Below, in pieces: positions 39,998 to 51,500 of a DNA stretch of 64,000 nucleotides. The notes beneath the pieces were generated by a model, which was not told where the DNA came from, made no database searches, and was given only the letters and a program-made list of their open reading frames with translations. Position numbers and translations under genes: made by a program. Origin of the DNA: Saitoella complicata NRRL Y-17804 (Eukaryota; Ascomycota; Saitoellomycetes; Saitoellales; Saitoellaceae); contig NW_017566994.1 in NCBI RefSeq assembly GCF_001661265.1, positions 372,001 through 436,000 of the forward strand, written 5' to 3'. Positions within the stretch are counted from its first letter, which is position 1. Every line of letters starts with the position of its first letter.

Positions 39998-42355
39998 ATG
40001 TCGAAACGTGCCAGGCCCGACGACCTCGACTTCATCGGCACCATCGACTCTGACGCCGAGCTCTCCGTCGAAGAAGAAGAAGAGGAGATCGCCTCCTCCG
40101 ACTCCGAAGTCGAACAATCCGAGGTAGAGGAAGAGCAAGCCTCTGTAATCAAAAAGGGAAAGAAAGCCGCGGCACAGAAACCGAAGAAGGCGAAGCAGCT
40201 GAAGGCGAAAGTCGAGAAAGCGAAGGAGCAGGATATCGACCCGGAGTTCGAGTTCGATAATGGTCAGGCGACTGGACTTGGTGTCGATGAGGGTGGAATG
40301 GAGGGGTGGGGATTTTCTGGGGCTGGATTGAGGGAGGGAAGGAGGGATGTTAATATCGATGATATTGTGAAGAAGAGAAGAAAGCTTGATCTCAAGGAGG
40401 AGAGTGAGGATGGGATTGAGAAAGACGAGGAAGAGGAAGAGGAGGAGTTCAAGGGTTTTGGAAGTGAGAGTGAGGACGATGGGGAAGGGGAAGGGTTCGG
40501 GGAGGGTGTGCCGGAGGGTATGCAGGAGGAGGACGAGGAAGAGGAGGAACTCCCTAACCTCGATTCTGAGGAGGAAGACGAGGACGAGGAGCAGGAGGAT
40601 GACGAGAATGATGAGGAGGATGCGGGATCTGACGATGAGTCCGTCGCCTCCGTCGTCGAACACCCTCACGACTTGAAGGGCAGCGACGACGAGGAGGAGG
40701 AAGAAACCGCCGAAGAGAAAGCGAGGCAAGAAGCGTACTTCGCCCCCGCCGAGGAATCTGCCGGTTCCGTCACTGCTTCTTTCCAGGACATGAACCTCTC
40801 TCGTCCGATCCTCAAGGGTCTCAACGCAGTCGGGTTCACCAACCCCACCGCTATCCAGGCCAAGACCATCCCTGTTGCGCTTCTGGGTAAAGACATCGTC
40901 GGAGGCGCCGTCACCGGTTCCGGAAAAACCGCCGCCTTCATCGTCCCAATCCTCGAACGCCTCCTCTACCGCCCCAAAAAAGTCCCAACCTCCCGCGTCC
41001 TCGTCCTAACCCCAACCCGTGAATTGGCAATGCAGTGCTATAACGTCGGCATCAAACTCGCCGCATTCACCGATATCCGTTTCTGTCTCTGTGTCGGAGG
41101 TCTCTCCCTCAAAGCTCAAGAAGCGGAACTCCGGACCCGGCCGGATGTGATCATCGCAACACCTGGTCGATTCATCGATCACGTACGAAACTCGATCGCG
41201 TTCACGACGGATAATATCGAGATTATGGTTATGGATGAGGCTGATAGGATGCTCGAGGATGGATTTGCGGATGAGTTGAATGAGATTGTGGAGGCGTGTC
41301 CCGTGGGACGACAGACGATGTTATTTTCGGCGACGATGACGAGTGATATTGATCAGTTGATTCGCTTGTCGCTTAATCGCCCGGTCAAGTTACAGGTCGA
41401 TCAGAAGAAGGCGACGGCGGCTGGACTTACACAGGAATTCATCAGGATTCGACCGCAGAGGGAACACCTCAGGCCCGCGATGTTGTTGGCGTTGTGTACG
41501 CATTACTTCAAGAGGAGGGTTCTGATTTTCTTCAGGTCAAAGGTTTATGCGCACAAGATGCGCATCATATTCGCACTCTCTGGGTTAAAGGCTGCAGAAC
41601 TCCACGGTAACCTCTCGCAAGAGCAGCGTATCCAGGCTTTGGAGGGGTTCAAGGACGGCAAAGCTGATTTCTTGCTCGCTACGGATTTGGCGTCCCGTGG
41701 TATTGATATCAAGGGGATTGATGTCGTTATCAATTACGAGGCACCACAATCTCATGAGATTTACCTCCATCGTGTCGGTCGTACGGCTCGTGCAGGGCGT
41801 ATTGGTCGTTCCGTGACTTTGGCGGGAGAAGCAGACCGCAAAGTCGTCAAAGCCGCCGTCAAAGCTGCCGAAACCCAAAAGATGAAGGTGGGCTCCCGTA
41901 CCCTCGATAACGACCTCGTCGACAAACTCGGCGCCAAAATCGCGGGTATGGAGGACGAAATCGAGGAAGTCATGAAAGATGAACGCGAGGAGAAGCTCCT
42001 CAGACAGGCCGAGATGGAAATCCGACGTGGAGAGAACGTGATGAAATACGAAGACGAGATCAAATCTCGTCCTGCACGTACTTGGTTCACGAACGAGAAG
42101 GGAAAGAAGGATGCGAAGGAGAAGTCTGCAGCTGTCTTGAATCCCAAGGCAGAGAAGAAGTTGTCGAATAAGCAGTTGAAGAAGAAGAGGACGGCGGATG
42201 GGGAGGATATGCCGAGGGCGTATAAGAAGACGAAGGTGGAGCGGACGACGAAGCCGGCGAGGGGGAAGGCTGCCGGGACTGGAAAGACGAAGAACGCGAA
42301 GGGCGGGGCTAGGGCTCCGAAGCCGAAGGACAGCTACATCAGTACCAGACGTTAG
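39998..42355 (+). CDS. DRS1: DEAD-box RNA helicase Drs1
   Basis: A 785-aa single-exon protein. The N-terminal 250 residues are Glu/Asp/Ser-rich with Lys blocks, as in Drs1. The helicase core follows: Q motif region [13 protein letters not shown], motif I AVTGSGKT, Ia PTRELA, GG, Ib TPGR, II DEAD (VMDEADRML), III SAT, then domain 2 with [17 protein letters not shown] and [12 protein letters not shown]. The C-terminal coiled-coil/basic tail ends [11 protein letters not shown]. It is a nucleolar ATPase in 60S (27S pre-rRNA) maturation. It is followed in tandem, 207 bp later, by the nucleolin-like gene. The core contains clear C-rich and G/T-rich codon blocks. Confidence 0.96.
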   Translation: MSKRARPDDLDFIGTIDSDAELSVEEEEEEIASSDSEVEQSEVEEEQASVIKKGKKAAAQKPKKAKQLKAKVEKAKEQDIDPEFEFDNGQATGLGVDEGGMEGWGFSGAGLREGRRDVNIDDIVKKRRKLDLKEESEDGIEKDEEEEEEEFKGFGSESEDDGEGEGFGEGVPEGMQEEDEEEEELPNLDSEEEDEDEEQEDDENDEEDAGSDDESVASVVEHPHDLKGSDDEEEEETAEEKARQEAYFAPAEESAGSVTASFQDMNLSRPILKGLNAVGFTNPTAIQAKTIPVALLGKDIVGGAVTGSGKTAAFIVPILERLLYRPKKVPTSRVLVLTPTRELAMQCYNVGIKLAAFTDIRFCLCVGGLSLKAQEAELRTRPDVIIATPGRFIDHVRNSIAFTTDNIEIMVMDEADRMLEDGFADELNEIVEACPVGRQTMLFSATMTSDIDQLIRLSLNRPVKLQVDQKKATAAGLTQEFIRIRPQREHLRPAMLLALCTHYFKRRVLIFFRSKVYAHKMRIIFALSGLKAAELHGNLSQEQRIQALEGFKDGKADFLLATDLASRGIDIKGIDVVINYEAPQSHEIYLHRVGRTARAGRIGRSVTLAGEADRKVVKAAVKAAETQKMKVGSRTLDNDLVDKLGAKIAGMEDEIEEVMKDEREEKLLRQAEMEIRRGENVMKYEDEIKSRPARTWFTNEKGKKDAKEKSAAVLNPKAEKKLSNKQLKKKRTADGEDMPRAYKKTKVERTTKPARGKAAGTGKTKNAKGGARAPKPKDSYISTRR

Positions 42356-42562
42356 AACATCGATCATAGAATCACACGCTTCGTCTCCCAGCGATAGATC
42401 ACGTGCCCCGCCCCCAGCTATTCGCGCTGGTAGAGAATTTGCGGTGTGGCTGTGCGATACGCCCCTCGCACTAAGAGATTTCGCAAAACTGAACATTTTT
42501 CGAAAGTCCAGAGTTTCCTCGAGTAACTCCATCCAACAACACTTCGTGACCTCTCTCTCATA

Positions 42563-43998
42563 ATGGCCAAGTCCTCGTCTAAGGTTGCTAAGGTTGCTAA
42601 GCCTACTGCTCTCGATACCCCCAAGAAGGCCGGTGTTCAGAAGGCTGTTAAGGGTGCTGAGAAGGTGAAGAGTGCTGCCAAGGCTGCGGTTAAGGAGAAG
42701 AAGTCTAAGAAGGCTAAGGTTTGTCGTCCTCGGTGTGTTTTGTTACGAAGATCTCTGCTAACTGTGTGGTTCTCTAGTCCCCCACTCCTTCCTCTTCTTC
42801 CTCCGAGTCCTCTTCTGAGTCTGGCTCTGACTCTTCCGACTCCGAGTCTGAGGAGGAGACCGTCACCAAGAAGGTCGTTGACGCTGGTAAGGCCGTCGCC
42901 GAGAAGGCCGGTAAGGTCGTTAAGGCTGTCAAGGAGGCCGTTGAGGAGTCCGACTCCTCTTCCGAGTCTGGCTCTGACTCTGAGTCCGAGGAGGAGGCCA
43001 AGAAGGACGATTCTGAGTCTGGTTCCGACTCTGACGACTCCTCTTCCGACGAGGAGATGAACGATGCCAAGAAGGAGGAGTCTGGTTCCGACTCTGACTC
43101 TGACTCTGACTCTGAGGAGTCCGAGGCTGGTGACAAGAAGCGCAAGGCCGAGACTGCCGCTGAGCCCGAGGCCAAGCGCTCCAAGACCGAGGAGTCCTCC
43201 GATTCCGAGGAGTCCAAGACCATCTTCGTCGGTCGTCTCTCCTGGAACGTCGACAACGAGTGGCTCGGTCAGGAGTTCGCTGACGCCGGTGAGGTCGTTG
43301 AGGCCCGCGTCGTCATGGACCGTCAGACCAACCGCTCCAAGGGTTTCGGATACGTCGAGTTCTCTACCGCCGCTGCTGCCAAGAAGGCTGTTGCCGAGCT
43401 CCAGGGTAAGGAGATCGACGGCCGCCCCGTCAACCTTGACATCTCCCAGCCCAAGCCCAAGCAGGAGAACCGTGGTGACCGTGCTGAGCGTTACGGTGAC
43501 AAGGTCTCCCCTCCCTCTGACACCCTCTTCGTCGGTAACATCTCTTTCGATGCTACCGAGGATGAGCTCTATTCTGTCTTCGGCGAGTGCGGTAACGTCC
43601 TTAACGTCCGTCTCCCCACTGACCGCGAGACCGGTAACTTGAAGGGTTTCGGATACGTCCAGTTCGGTACCATCGAGGATGCCCAAAAGGCTCATGCTGA
43701 GAAGAACGGTGCTGAGATCGCTGGCCGATCTATTCGTGTGGACTTCTCTCAGCCTCGTGATGACTCTGCTCCCCGTGGCGGAGGACGTGGTGGATTCGGC
43801 GGTGGTGACCGTGGTGGCCGTGGTGGCCGTGGTGGAGGCCGTGGTGGCTTCGGTGGAGGTCGTGGTGGAGGCCGTGGTGGTTTCGGTGGTGACCGTGGTG
43901 GCCGTGGTGGCCGTGGTGGAGGCCGTGGTGGATTCCAGTCCAACTCTTCCAACCGTGGTGGTGTTGGAGAGGCCCGTGGTACCAAGATCTCTTTCTAA
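42563..43998 (+). CDS. NSR1: Nucleolin-like protein Nsr1/Gar2 (2 exons)
   Basis: Exon 1 is 42563-42718, the intron 42719-42777 (59 bp, GTTTGT, branch GCTAACT, TCTAG), exon 2 is 42778-43998; 458 aa. The layout is that of nucleolin: a Lys/Ala-rich N-terminus; long acidic Ser blocks (SESGSDSSDSESEEE type) alternating with basic segments; RRM1 with IFVGRL and KGFGYVEF; RRM2 with LFVGNI and KGFGYVQF; and a C-terminal RGG/GGF tail. It acts in 18S rRNA processing and 40S assembly in the nucleolus. Codon choice is extremely biased (GGT, CGT, GTC, AAG), a sign of very high expression and different from its neighbours. GAAAGTCCAGAGTT lies at 42502-42515, 48 nt before the ATG. Confidence 0.95.
43778..43936 (+). 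repeat. CGTGGTGGN-type tandem repeats encoding the RGG tail
   Basis: Irregular short direct repeats of CGTGGTGG/GGTGGC units inside the NSR1 coding region; they encode Arg-Gly-Gly motifs for RNA binding. Length may vary among strains. Confidence 0.8.
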
Positions 43999-44341
43999 GC
44001 AGCTTGCCTACGGTTATGGGCATGGGGCGTACTGGAATGGGGAACGTGGGAGGCCTCGAGTATAGATGCGGTCATGTCAATGTTGTTTGATGATATCTAA
44101 AAGTTTCTTGTTTGTTTCTATTCGTTTTTGGGATCCAGGTTTTTGGACAATACATACATATTTCACACGTTGAACTTTCTCCTTCTTCTCACTTTATCGG
44201 TATTTCCCAGCTGCTGATTGTGGCTGCCCCCGTAAATGGATGATCACATGTCTTGGATCACCTGCTCACAACCAAACGTAATAAGGGTCCGAACCTGCTC
44301 CCTGTGCTTCAGCCAACTATACCATCCATCGTAAACTATCC
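43999..44341. other. Intergenic NSR1 / unknown membrane protein
   Basis: 343 bp holding the NSR1 3' region and the next promoter. No feature recognised. Confidence 0.35.
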
Positions 44342-45285
44342 ATGCAGCAGCAATCGAGCCGACCATCGTCGTTCTTCCATCCTTTGAGCTTCGTCCAGCC
44401 TGTCATGGAGGGAAGCGTGCTTATTGATGGTACGTCGGTCTGAGGTGTGAGGTGTTTGTGCGCGTGGACAAGGGCTAACTTTGGGTTTGCAGATTCTTGG
44501 GTTAGTGTTGAGGAGGAGATGGGGAGAAGGCAGAGTGGTGGTGAGGAGGTGGAGCATGTCAATGAGGGAGTGGGTGAGGTGGAGGAAGAGGAGGGTGGGG
44601 GGAGTGAGGATGACGAGGAGGATGACGAAGAGGCTGCTGTTTTTAAACCGACGTATGCGTGCACTTCCCGTACCAGGAGCCGAGCTAATTATGAGTGTAC
44701 AGTACGTCGACACGGGCTTCCCACGTTTCGGAGACGAATTCGCCGTTGACGTCGTTCTTCCAAGCGAGTGACTGCAGGCGGAACCCCGCACCATCTAACA
44801 GCCATTCACGGGCTTCTTCGCGTAAGGGTGCTGGATATGAGGAACGTACAGCGAGTCCGGCTCCTTCTCCGAACATTGGCGTCACGCAATTGGAGTTGCT
44901 GACGCAGGAGGAGGTGATGGAAAGGCAGGCTGCTATGAGTTCTGCCAGGGACACGCCAGTTTCACGCGAAGGTGCTACGCCTAGGAAGAGGATGAAGCGT
45001 CCCGCCAATGTGAGGAGGCCATCTAAGAAGGATGCAATCCCCCAGGTCGTGGGAAGCGGAGCCGGTGGATCGGGGTGGGGCATGATGATCATCTGGAGCG
45101 TCGCACTGTTTGGAGTTGGATTTGGACTCGGGTGCGTTCCATGTACAGTTTTCATGTTTATTGCAGGCTAACTGGGTGATAGGTATGTCTTTCGAGGCAC
45201 GGTGATGGCTGCGGAGACTTCTTCTCCGCGTGCGTCCAGCCCTAACCCGAGTGCTTCGGTCAGCCGTCACCGGTGGACAGACTGA
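44342..45285 (+). CDS. Unknown acidic protein with one C-terminal membrane segment (4 exons)
   Basis: Predicted exons 44342-44429, 44493-44652, 44703-45131 and 45183-45285 give 259 aa with exact frame closure. All three introns (63, 50 and 51 bp) have GTACGT/GTATGC/GTGCGT donors, CTAAC or CTAAT branch sites and CAG/TAG ends. The N-terminus starts MQQQSSRPSSFFHPLSFVQP, then comes an acidic stretch (residues about 60-80, many Glu/Asp), a Ser-rich linker and the conserved-looking TQLELLTQEEVMERQAAM. A basic segment (PRKRMKRPANVRRPSKK) precedes one hydrophobic helix GWGMMIIWSVALFGVGFGLG, and a short Ser-rich tail of about 35 residues follows. The basic patch before the helix suggests a cytosolic N-domain anchored in an organelle membrane. 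I do not recognise the family. Confidence 0.65.
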
Positions 45286-45983
45286 GCGGTCGGACGTCCG
45301 TTGGTTGTATTTATAGGCGTTCCACAGATACCATTTGTCGCTTTCTGCCTTTTTATCGTTCGTCACATGGGATGGTTGGCCATGGATTCTGGATCAGGGC
45401 TACGGGGTACCGGCACGCGGAGTCAATGGCAGGCAGGATGACCAGCAGCCAGGAGTTATGTTTCACTTGCTTTACATCCATCTTTTTATCCTAAATGTAC
45501 GGTCGTTCATTCCCTCTACTTGATTACATCACGGTTAAGGTCCGGCCGCCTTTCGCTCGCGAGATTACTTGACGTTGCAGCGAATCGGCGGGCGATCGCA
45601 TTTTGCAGGAGCACGGCCTCGCACGTTGTCGACGGGAAGGGGCCACGCAGAACCATCAGACCATCGCACGTCGAGCAGGAGAGCTGTTGGGAAACACGCG
45701 ATTAACCTGCGACAATATACGACCCGCCTTCCCGTTTTCTACTGCTTATTCACCGCGAGAGATACGAGGCCCGTGCGCAGCGACCGCTCCCTCGTCTCAA
45801 CCTTAACCCGAAGCCTGCAGACGCCCATTCGACCACCACCGAAAAACCAACCAACCCACCCTTCCATTTCGAACTCCGCCGCTGAGAGGAGACACACCAT
45901 CCATCATCAACGCGATCTCGACGCATTCACTCGACATTTCATCATCTTCGTCTCGCTAAGCACCTCGTTACGGACTGCCGCAC
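45286..45983. other. Promoter and long leader of the bHLH gene
   Basis: 698 bp before the bHLH start. Positions about 45820-45980 are C/A-rich (many CCAACC, ACCAC), typical of a fungal 5' untranslated leader. No separate gene supported. Confidence 0.4.
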
Positions 45984-47325
45984 ATGGCTATGCAACCACA
46001 GATGGCCTACGGCGGCCAGCAAATGGATCCGAACCAGTATAACGGCCCTATGCCAAGTGAGAGTCAGTGGAGACTACGAGGTAAGTTCTTCGCGAGCGAT
46101 CGCGTATTTTCCGGTCTGACATCATCGTCACGCAGAGCAAGCCGCTGCAAACTCATACCAGAACAACGCGAACGCGCCCGGACCTCCGTTCGCCGGTGGC
46201 AATCCCCAGCAATCTTTCAATTCTGCTCAAAGACCTTCTTTGCCTCCCATTGAGCCTATTCATCATAATCCTAACCTTCCCTTTGACTTGTCGCGTCGAG
46301 GATCGATTACGGACCCGTCATTACATCTTTCCTCGGCTACACCCGGGAATGAGACCCCCGTTCCGTTTCAGGGGGGTGGGCAACAACCTGGATTCGGATT
46401 TGTGCCGAGGCCGTCGCAGGATGAGGTCGTAGGCGCTCCACCATACAGTGCGAACGGATCACCGGGACACGCGATGCAACCCGACTACGGCAGCTACCCA
46501 CTCGACTCGCGAAGAGACTCGCGCGTTTCACAAGTTGTTGTCGATAATGGCATGTCAGAATACGACATCGGGCACAGACCAGGCTCTGTTTCGGAATCAT
46601 ACGGTGGTCATCCCGGAAGCATGCGCGGTAAAGCGCCCTCAGTGTCCTCCTACATCTCTTCTCGACGGGAATCGCAGGCTTCGACTTATGGATTTGACTC
46701 CCGGATGTCCCAACTGCAGATCGACCCGAACAATGGCCGCTCGGTGTCGCCTAACTCCCAGAAACGGCCGTGGTCTAGTACCTCTGGTACAGGGCCTGGT
46801 CGTCCTGTTCCGCATATCGCGCCGCCCATCTTCCATCCGGATGCGAACAACAGGTATCAGCCCAACCGGACTTATCCCTTCCCTCACCCCAATGCGCCCA
46901 ACCCTACGCCTGGGTTCCCATACGCGTTCCCGGACCCCCAGTATGATACTGCGTCTATCGCGTCGACCTCGACCGGCCAATTGGTTCAGCCTTCTGTTGA
47001 GCGGGTCAAGGAGACGCCGTACTCTCGTTCTCCGGAGTTAAGGGTTAGTCACAAAATAGCCGAGAGGAAGAGACGACGGGAGATGAAGGACTTGTTTGAT
47101 GATTTGAGGGACAACTTACCCGTGGACAAGACTTTGAAGACGAGCAAGTGGGAGATACTCAGCAAAGGTATGTTTCTTCTTATCGTATATTCAGGATGAA
47201 ACTAACTGGATAATCCAGCCATTGAGTACATCAGCAACCTCCGCGTCCAGCAGGAGAGCCAGCAGAGGGAAATCGAGTCTTTGAGACGCGAAGTTAAGGA
47301 TTTGAGGGGTGGGAACATGAACTAA
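45984..47325 (+). CDS. bHLH transcription factor, Esc1-like (3 exons)
   Basis: Exons 45984-46080, 46136-47167 and 47219-47325, 411 aa. Intron 1 is 46081-46135 (GTAAGT...CGCAG) and intron 2 is 47168-47218 (GTATGT...TCCAG). The protein is disordered (Pro/Ser/Gln/Gly) for about 330 residues. It then has a basic region [13 protein letters not shown] with the H-E-R triplet that contacts CANNTG/CACGTG E-boxes, helix 1 ([12 protein letters not shown]), a loop, helix 2 spanning intron 2 (WEILSK then [12 protein letters not shown]) and a short C-terminal coiled coil. The SHK-AERKRR form is that of fission-yeast Esc1 and its filamentous-fungal relatives. It is a nuclear dimeric regulator; targets are unknown. 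The second intron splits the loop/helix-2 region, so an unspliced form lacks dimerisation. Confidence 0.9.
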
Positions 47326-48086
47326 ATGGAAGGCAATGGAGGAGAAACATAACGGGAATATGGCTGGTGATTTGCATTGGAGTTGGTGGACGGTGACACT
47401 TCCTGAAGTTCAGGAACGGGGGATCGAGAGTGATGGATGGGTGCGATTTTTACGAATTTTGGATGTTGACGATGGAAAAGAAGACCCTGACGGCCGCAGC
47501 TGCAGCTGAAGAATGGTCTTTTGCTTGATCTTTCGCGGTCGCTTTATGCCTATCTTTGTATCTTTTATTGGACGATATTTTGTACGTTGTTATGGTTGTC
47601 GCGTGGTCGTTGTGTTGTGTTGTCGTTGTCGTTGTTGTTCGAGTATTGCTTACTGGTCCTCTGTTGTTTCCGAGTCTGCGAAGATTTATTGCTCTACTAC
47701 TAGTGATAGGCTTATGTTGTCTAATGGATTATTCTCTCCCTACGCCCATACTGCGCTTCTGGAGGTTCGTCGGCTGGGTAAATCAAAGCCGACGAGCCGT
47801 CATGAAGAATTGAAGACGTGGCGTGGTAGGATGCAACCGCCCTGCGGGGCCGAGTCTTATGATGCTTAAACTTGGAGCTATCAGCTCCATATCGGCTTGT
47901 ATTCCCATCTGGGTCGTCGGGCTTCATACATCGGCTGTGATCGTGGGGTGTATTGCAGCTGGGCTCCCGTAGCCTTGCCGTTGCCACTGCCTATCAGTCG
48001 ATCGCTGCAGACTCTTTTGCCGAGTTGGAGGGGTTTAAAAGCGGGAGTTTCCTCATTACATGTACTTGGAGAAATCACTACTCACC
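47326..48086. promoter_or_regulatory. Upstream region of the Dal5-like transporter with GATA-type sites
   Basis: 761 bp. Three TGATAG/CTATCA sites lie about 90-385 bp before the transporter ATG (around 47704, 47882 and 47991). GATA factors of the nitrogen-repression system bind HGATAR sites in fungi. The rest is 3' flank of the bHLH gene. Regulation is inferred. Confidence 0.4.
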
Positions 48087-49867
48087 ATGGAGAAGTCTAC
48101 AATCGTCGAGTTTGGTAGCAGCACTAGCTCCCACCGCCCCTCCATGGAAAAGGTTCCCACCCTCAGGCCAGCCGAGGCTATCGCTGAAGGTGAAGTCACC
48201 ATCCTCGAAGAGAATGGCGATGAAGCTCGTCAGTTTATGGGGGAGAATTTTGGCGAGGATGGGGAAGAGTTTGATGAGGAGTTCATGAAGAAGCTCGTCA
48301 GGAAGATTGATTTTACGATTGTGCCGTTGCTAGCTTTGACCTACGTGGGAATCCTTGCAACTCCACGTTCATATCTGGTACTAATAGAGGTATAGTTCTT
48401 GCAATTCTTGGACAAAACGACTCTTTCGTACACCTCCGTCATGGGTCTTCAAACCGACACTCACCTCAAGGGTGACGAATACTCATACCTCGGAATGCTA
48501 TTCTACGTCGGGTTCTTGGTCACCGAACTTCCGACTCAGTGGCTGGCTCAAAAGGTGTCACATCTTGCGAAATACCTCGCCGTCAACATCATGCTCTGGG
48601 GAGTCGTCCTCTCTTGCCACGCCGCTTGCACGAACTTCGCCCAACTCGCCGTCCTCCGCACCCTCCTCGGCGTCTTCGAAGCTTGCGTGGCCCCCATCTT
48701 GGTCATGATCATCAGCATGTGGTACAAAAAAAGCGAACAAGGCCGCCGCGTCTCCTTCTTCTATGTCATGAACTCCCTCACCAGCATCGTCGGCGGCTTC
48801 GTCGCATACGGCGTAACTTTCACCCACTCCCATTTCGCAAGCTGGCGAATCTTCTACCTCGCTCTCGGTCTCTTCACTGTTGCCTGCGGAGTTCTCGTGT
48901 TCATCTTCCTCCCCGACTCACCCGTCCGCGCCAGTGGTCGCCGATTCAGTGACCGTGAGAAGCGTGCGGCCTTGTTGCGTATTGCGGATAATCAGAGTGG
49001 GACGCAGAATAAGAAGTTAAAGGTGTATCAAATGAAAGAGGCACTCGTGGATGTTAAAACGTGTACGTACTGGACGCATGGCAACCCGTTTCCCGTTCAG
49101 AAACATTATGCATTAAGCCGAGATTGCTAACGTCGCTTGGCAGGGTTGATCTTCATTTCTGTTATGTTGACATCCATTCCAAATGGTGAGTCCAGACCTT
49201 TGCTCCACTGTGAATACATGTACTAATTGTCGAACGTGTAGGTGCCTTGAGTAACTTTAACAGCATCATTATTAAATCCTTTGGCTTCACATCCCAGCAA
49301 ACTCTCATCCTTGGCACACCCGCCGGCCTCGTCGGAATCGTTTTCGTCCTCGGCTGCGGTTGGCTAAGTGACCGCCTCAATGACCGAAGTCTCGTGATGT
49401 TAATCTTCCTGATCCCAACCATCCTCGGTGCAGCCCTCATGGTGGGCCTTCAACACCTTCATAACAAGGCGGGATTACTGGCTGCGAACTACCTCACTGG
49501 AACCTTTGGCGGTGCATTTGGATTGATCCTGGCCTGGAATGCCTCGAATATCTCTGGACATTCAAAGAAGGTGGTCGTTAATGCCATGACCCTCGTTTCG
49601 TTCGCTACCGGGAATATCATTGGGACACAGACTTTCCGAGCGAGTGATGCTCCGGACTACATTCCGGGCAAGACTGCTATCATTGTCTGCTTGGGTGCCC
49701 AGGTGGTTGTGTCTTTCGCCTTGAGATATGTAAACATCTGGTATAACAAAAAGAAGGCGAGGGTTGTGGAGGGGATGGATCCCGCGACCAGGGAGGCTAC
49801 AAGGAAGCATATGGCTTTCGCTGATGAGACTGACATGAGGAACCCGTTCTTCAAATACACCAACTGA
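48087..49867 (+). CDS. Anion:cation symporter family MFS transporter, Dal5-like (4 exons)
   Basis: Exons 48087-48344, 48396-49062, 49144-49185 and 49242-49867, 530 aa. The introns are 51, 81 and 56 bp; the first has a textbook TACTAAT branch, and exon 3 is only 42 nt. The start at 48087 (CACCATGG) is preferred over an in-frame ATG at 48060. After a soluble acidic N-terminus come 12 membrane helices with the ACS-family opening FLQFLDKTTLSYTSVMGLQ, GMLFYVGFLVTELPTQWLA, and the central motif LRTLLGVFEACVAPILVMII. This subfamily imports allantoate, ureidosuccinate, pantothenate, nicotinate or related organic anions with protons at the plasma membrane. The exact substrate cannot be read. Confidence 0.9.
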
Positions 49868-49954
49868 AGAAGACAAAGCAGTGGTTTTGGTGTTCGTTAC
49901 CCGGTATACGCTAGCTTTATCTTTTGCAATTTCAATATATCCTCCATTCCCTTC

Positions 49955-50895
49955 TCAAAGCAACGCCTTAAGAACCTGAGAGCCAGTCCAGCTGTCTCCC
50001 TTCTTAAGCTTATGCCATTCCGCAACACTACCAGCCTCGACACAAATCATCCTCTTCCATCCATCCTCGGGCCCGAAATCGCCCATGTTCTGCGGTGCCT
50101 TCTCCCATGGGTTCCACACGACGACGTCCTTCAAGTTCTGCCTCTGGACCTCGACAACGGCCTGATCCTTCTCGAGGACGGTAGTGCTGGTCCCTGAAGG
50201 AGCGACGTAGAGACGGTCAGTCTCGGAGGTAATGTCAAGACGAGCCTCAGACTCGGCGGCCTGAGTCAAGACCTTACCGCCCTGAGTCTTATCTCTGTAA
50301 TCCACCTTCTCAAGTCCCTTGACCTCAACATCCGAAACGTCCCCAACGGCCAGGTATGAGTGGAAGAGGATTTGGAAGTCAAAGTCCTCAGCATCAGCAT
50401 CATTTCGGATCTCCATAGTGTTCTTCAGTGTGTCCTTGCCCAACTCGACGGTGTAGATCAATCCAAACTTGTATGGCCATTGTTTCTGTGCTTCGAGATC
50501 AATGTTCTCGACCTCAAGACCGAATTGCACAGCCACTACATCGTCGTTGTCATTCTTGATGCCGAGAAGCTCCCAGGTTGAGGTGCGAGCGAAACCATGC
50601 TGAGGTAGGGCGGCAGCGGGTCCTTCTGTAGCTTTACCGAAGACGGGGAAGACCTTAATTGATCCACGGGTTACTTGTCGATCTAACCAAGGACAGGGAC
50701 AAGATGACTCACAAGAGGGATACCTCCACGTACAGCCTTGGTTCCGTCCAACTTGGCCTTGGAACTGAGGAAGAGACGCTCCTTGCCTTCAACTTCCCAT
50801 GAGATAACGGTAGCGCCGTAGAGGAGGACCTTTGCAGATGATCCGCTGGGATGAGTGAGGGTGACAGAGTCGTCGTTGTTCTGCTTGAAAGGCAT
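49955..50895 (-). CDS. Glucose-6-phosphate 1-epimerase (2 exons)
   Basis: Exon 1 is 50895-50713 and exon 2 is 50653-49955; the intron is 50712-50654 (59 bp, GTGAGT...TTAAG); 293 aa, the size of yeast YMR099C. The splice restores GGIPLVFPVFGKA, the galactose-mutarotase-like active-site strand, followed by LPQHGFARTSTWELL (catalytic His and substrate-binding Arg). The other expected pieces are ILFHSYLAVGD, VVVWNPWEKAPQNMGDFG (D near the C-terminus) and MICVEAGSV with the catalytic Glu. It interconverts alpha and beta anomers of glucose-6-phosphate in the cytosol. The 3' end is 87 bp from that of the transporter gene (convergent). Confidence 0.95.
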
Positions 50896-51500
50896 GGCTT
50901 GAGCTATTGATTGTTGCTTTATCTGTTCAACTTTTTTGACTCAAGCCGAGGTGTACGACGGACAGCGCGCGGCCGCGGATGCACGTCGCGGTCGGCAGAT
51001 GGCGATGACGCAACTCCCACTCAAGGAGCTTGATATAAAGCCATGTTGATGGGTTTACAAACTCGTTTTCTTGGAGTTCTGTAGCGGTTGGAGCTAGGCG
51101 GAGCGTGAGCTCGAGAGTCTGGCCTAGTACGTACCGCTCATTCGGAGAGCTCGAGGTCTTGGGTGAATAGTTGCCCATTGAGTTTGTCTGCAGCGCATTG
51201 TTCACATGAAAACTTTTTGAAGGACAGAATTGTACGCTATTCCGACGCAAGGCCTGAAACGTCTTGCTCAACTGTCGAGCACCAACTCAGACCCAGGCCC
51301 AGACGTATCTTGACGTCGCAGTGCTTAATAAGTACTAGTACAGCTGTCAAACTGCCGAAGGTATATACATAATTATGGTATATTAGACTTCTTCCACGAG
51401 TATATCTCAACAAATGATTATTCATCAACCAGGATGATTATCGCCCAGCGACTTCAACAACATGCTTTCTTAAATGCTCGTCCCCACGAACACATACGCT
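50896..51500. other. Intergenic epimerase promoter / mannosyltransferase 3' side
   Basis: 605 bp. No supported gene; short frames only. A/T-rich at about 51360-51440. Confidence 0.4.
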
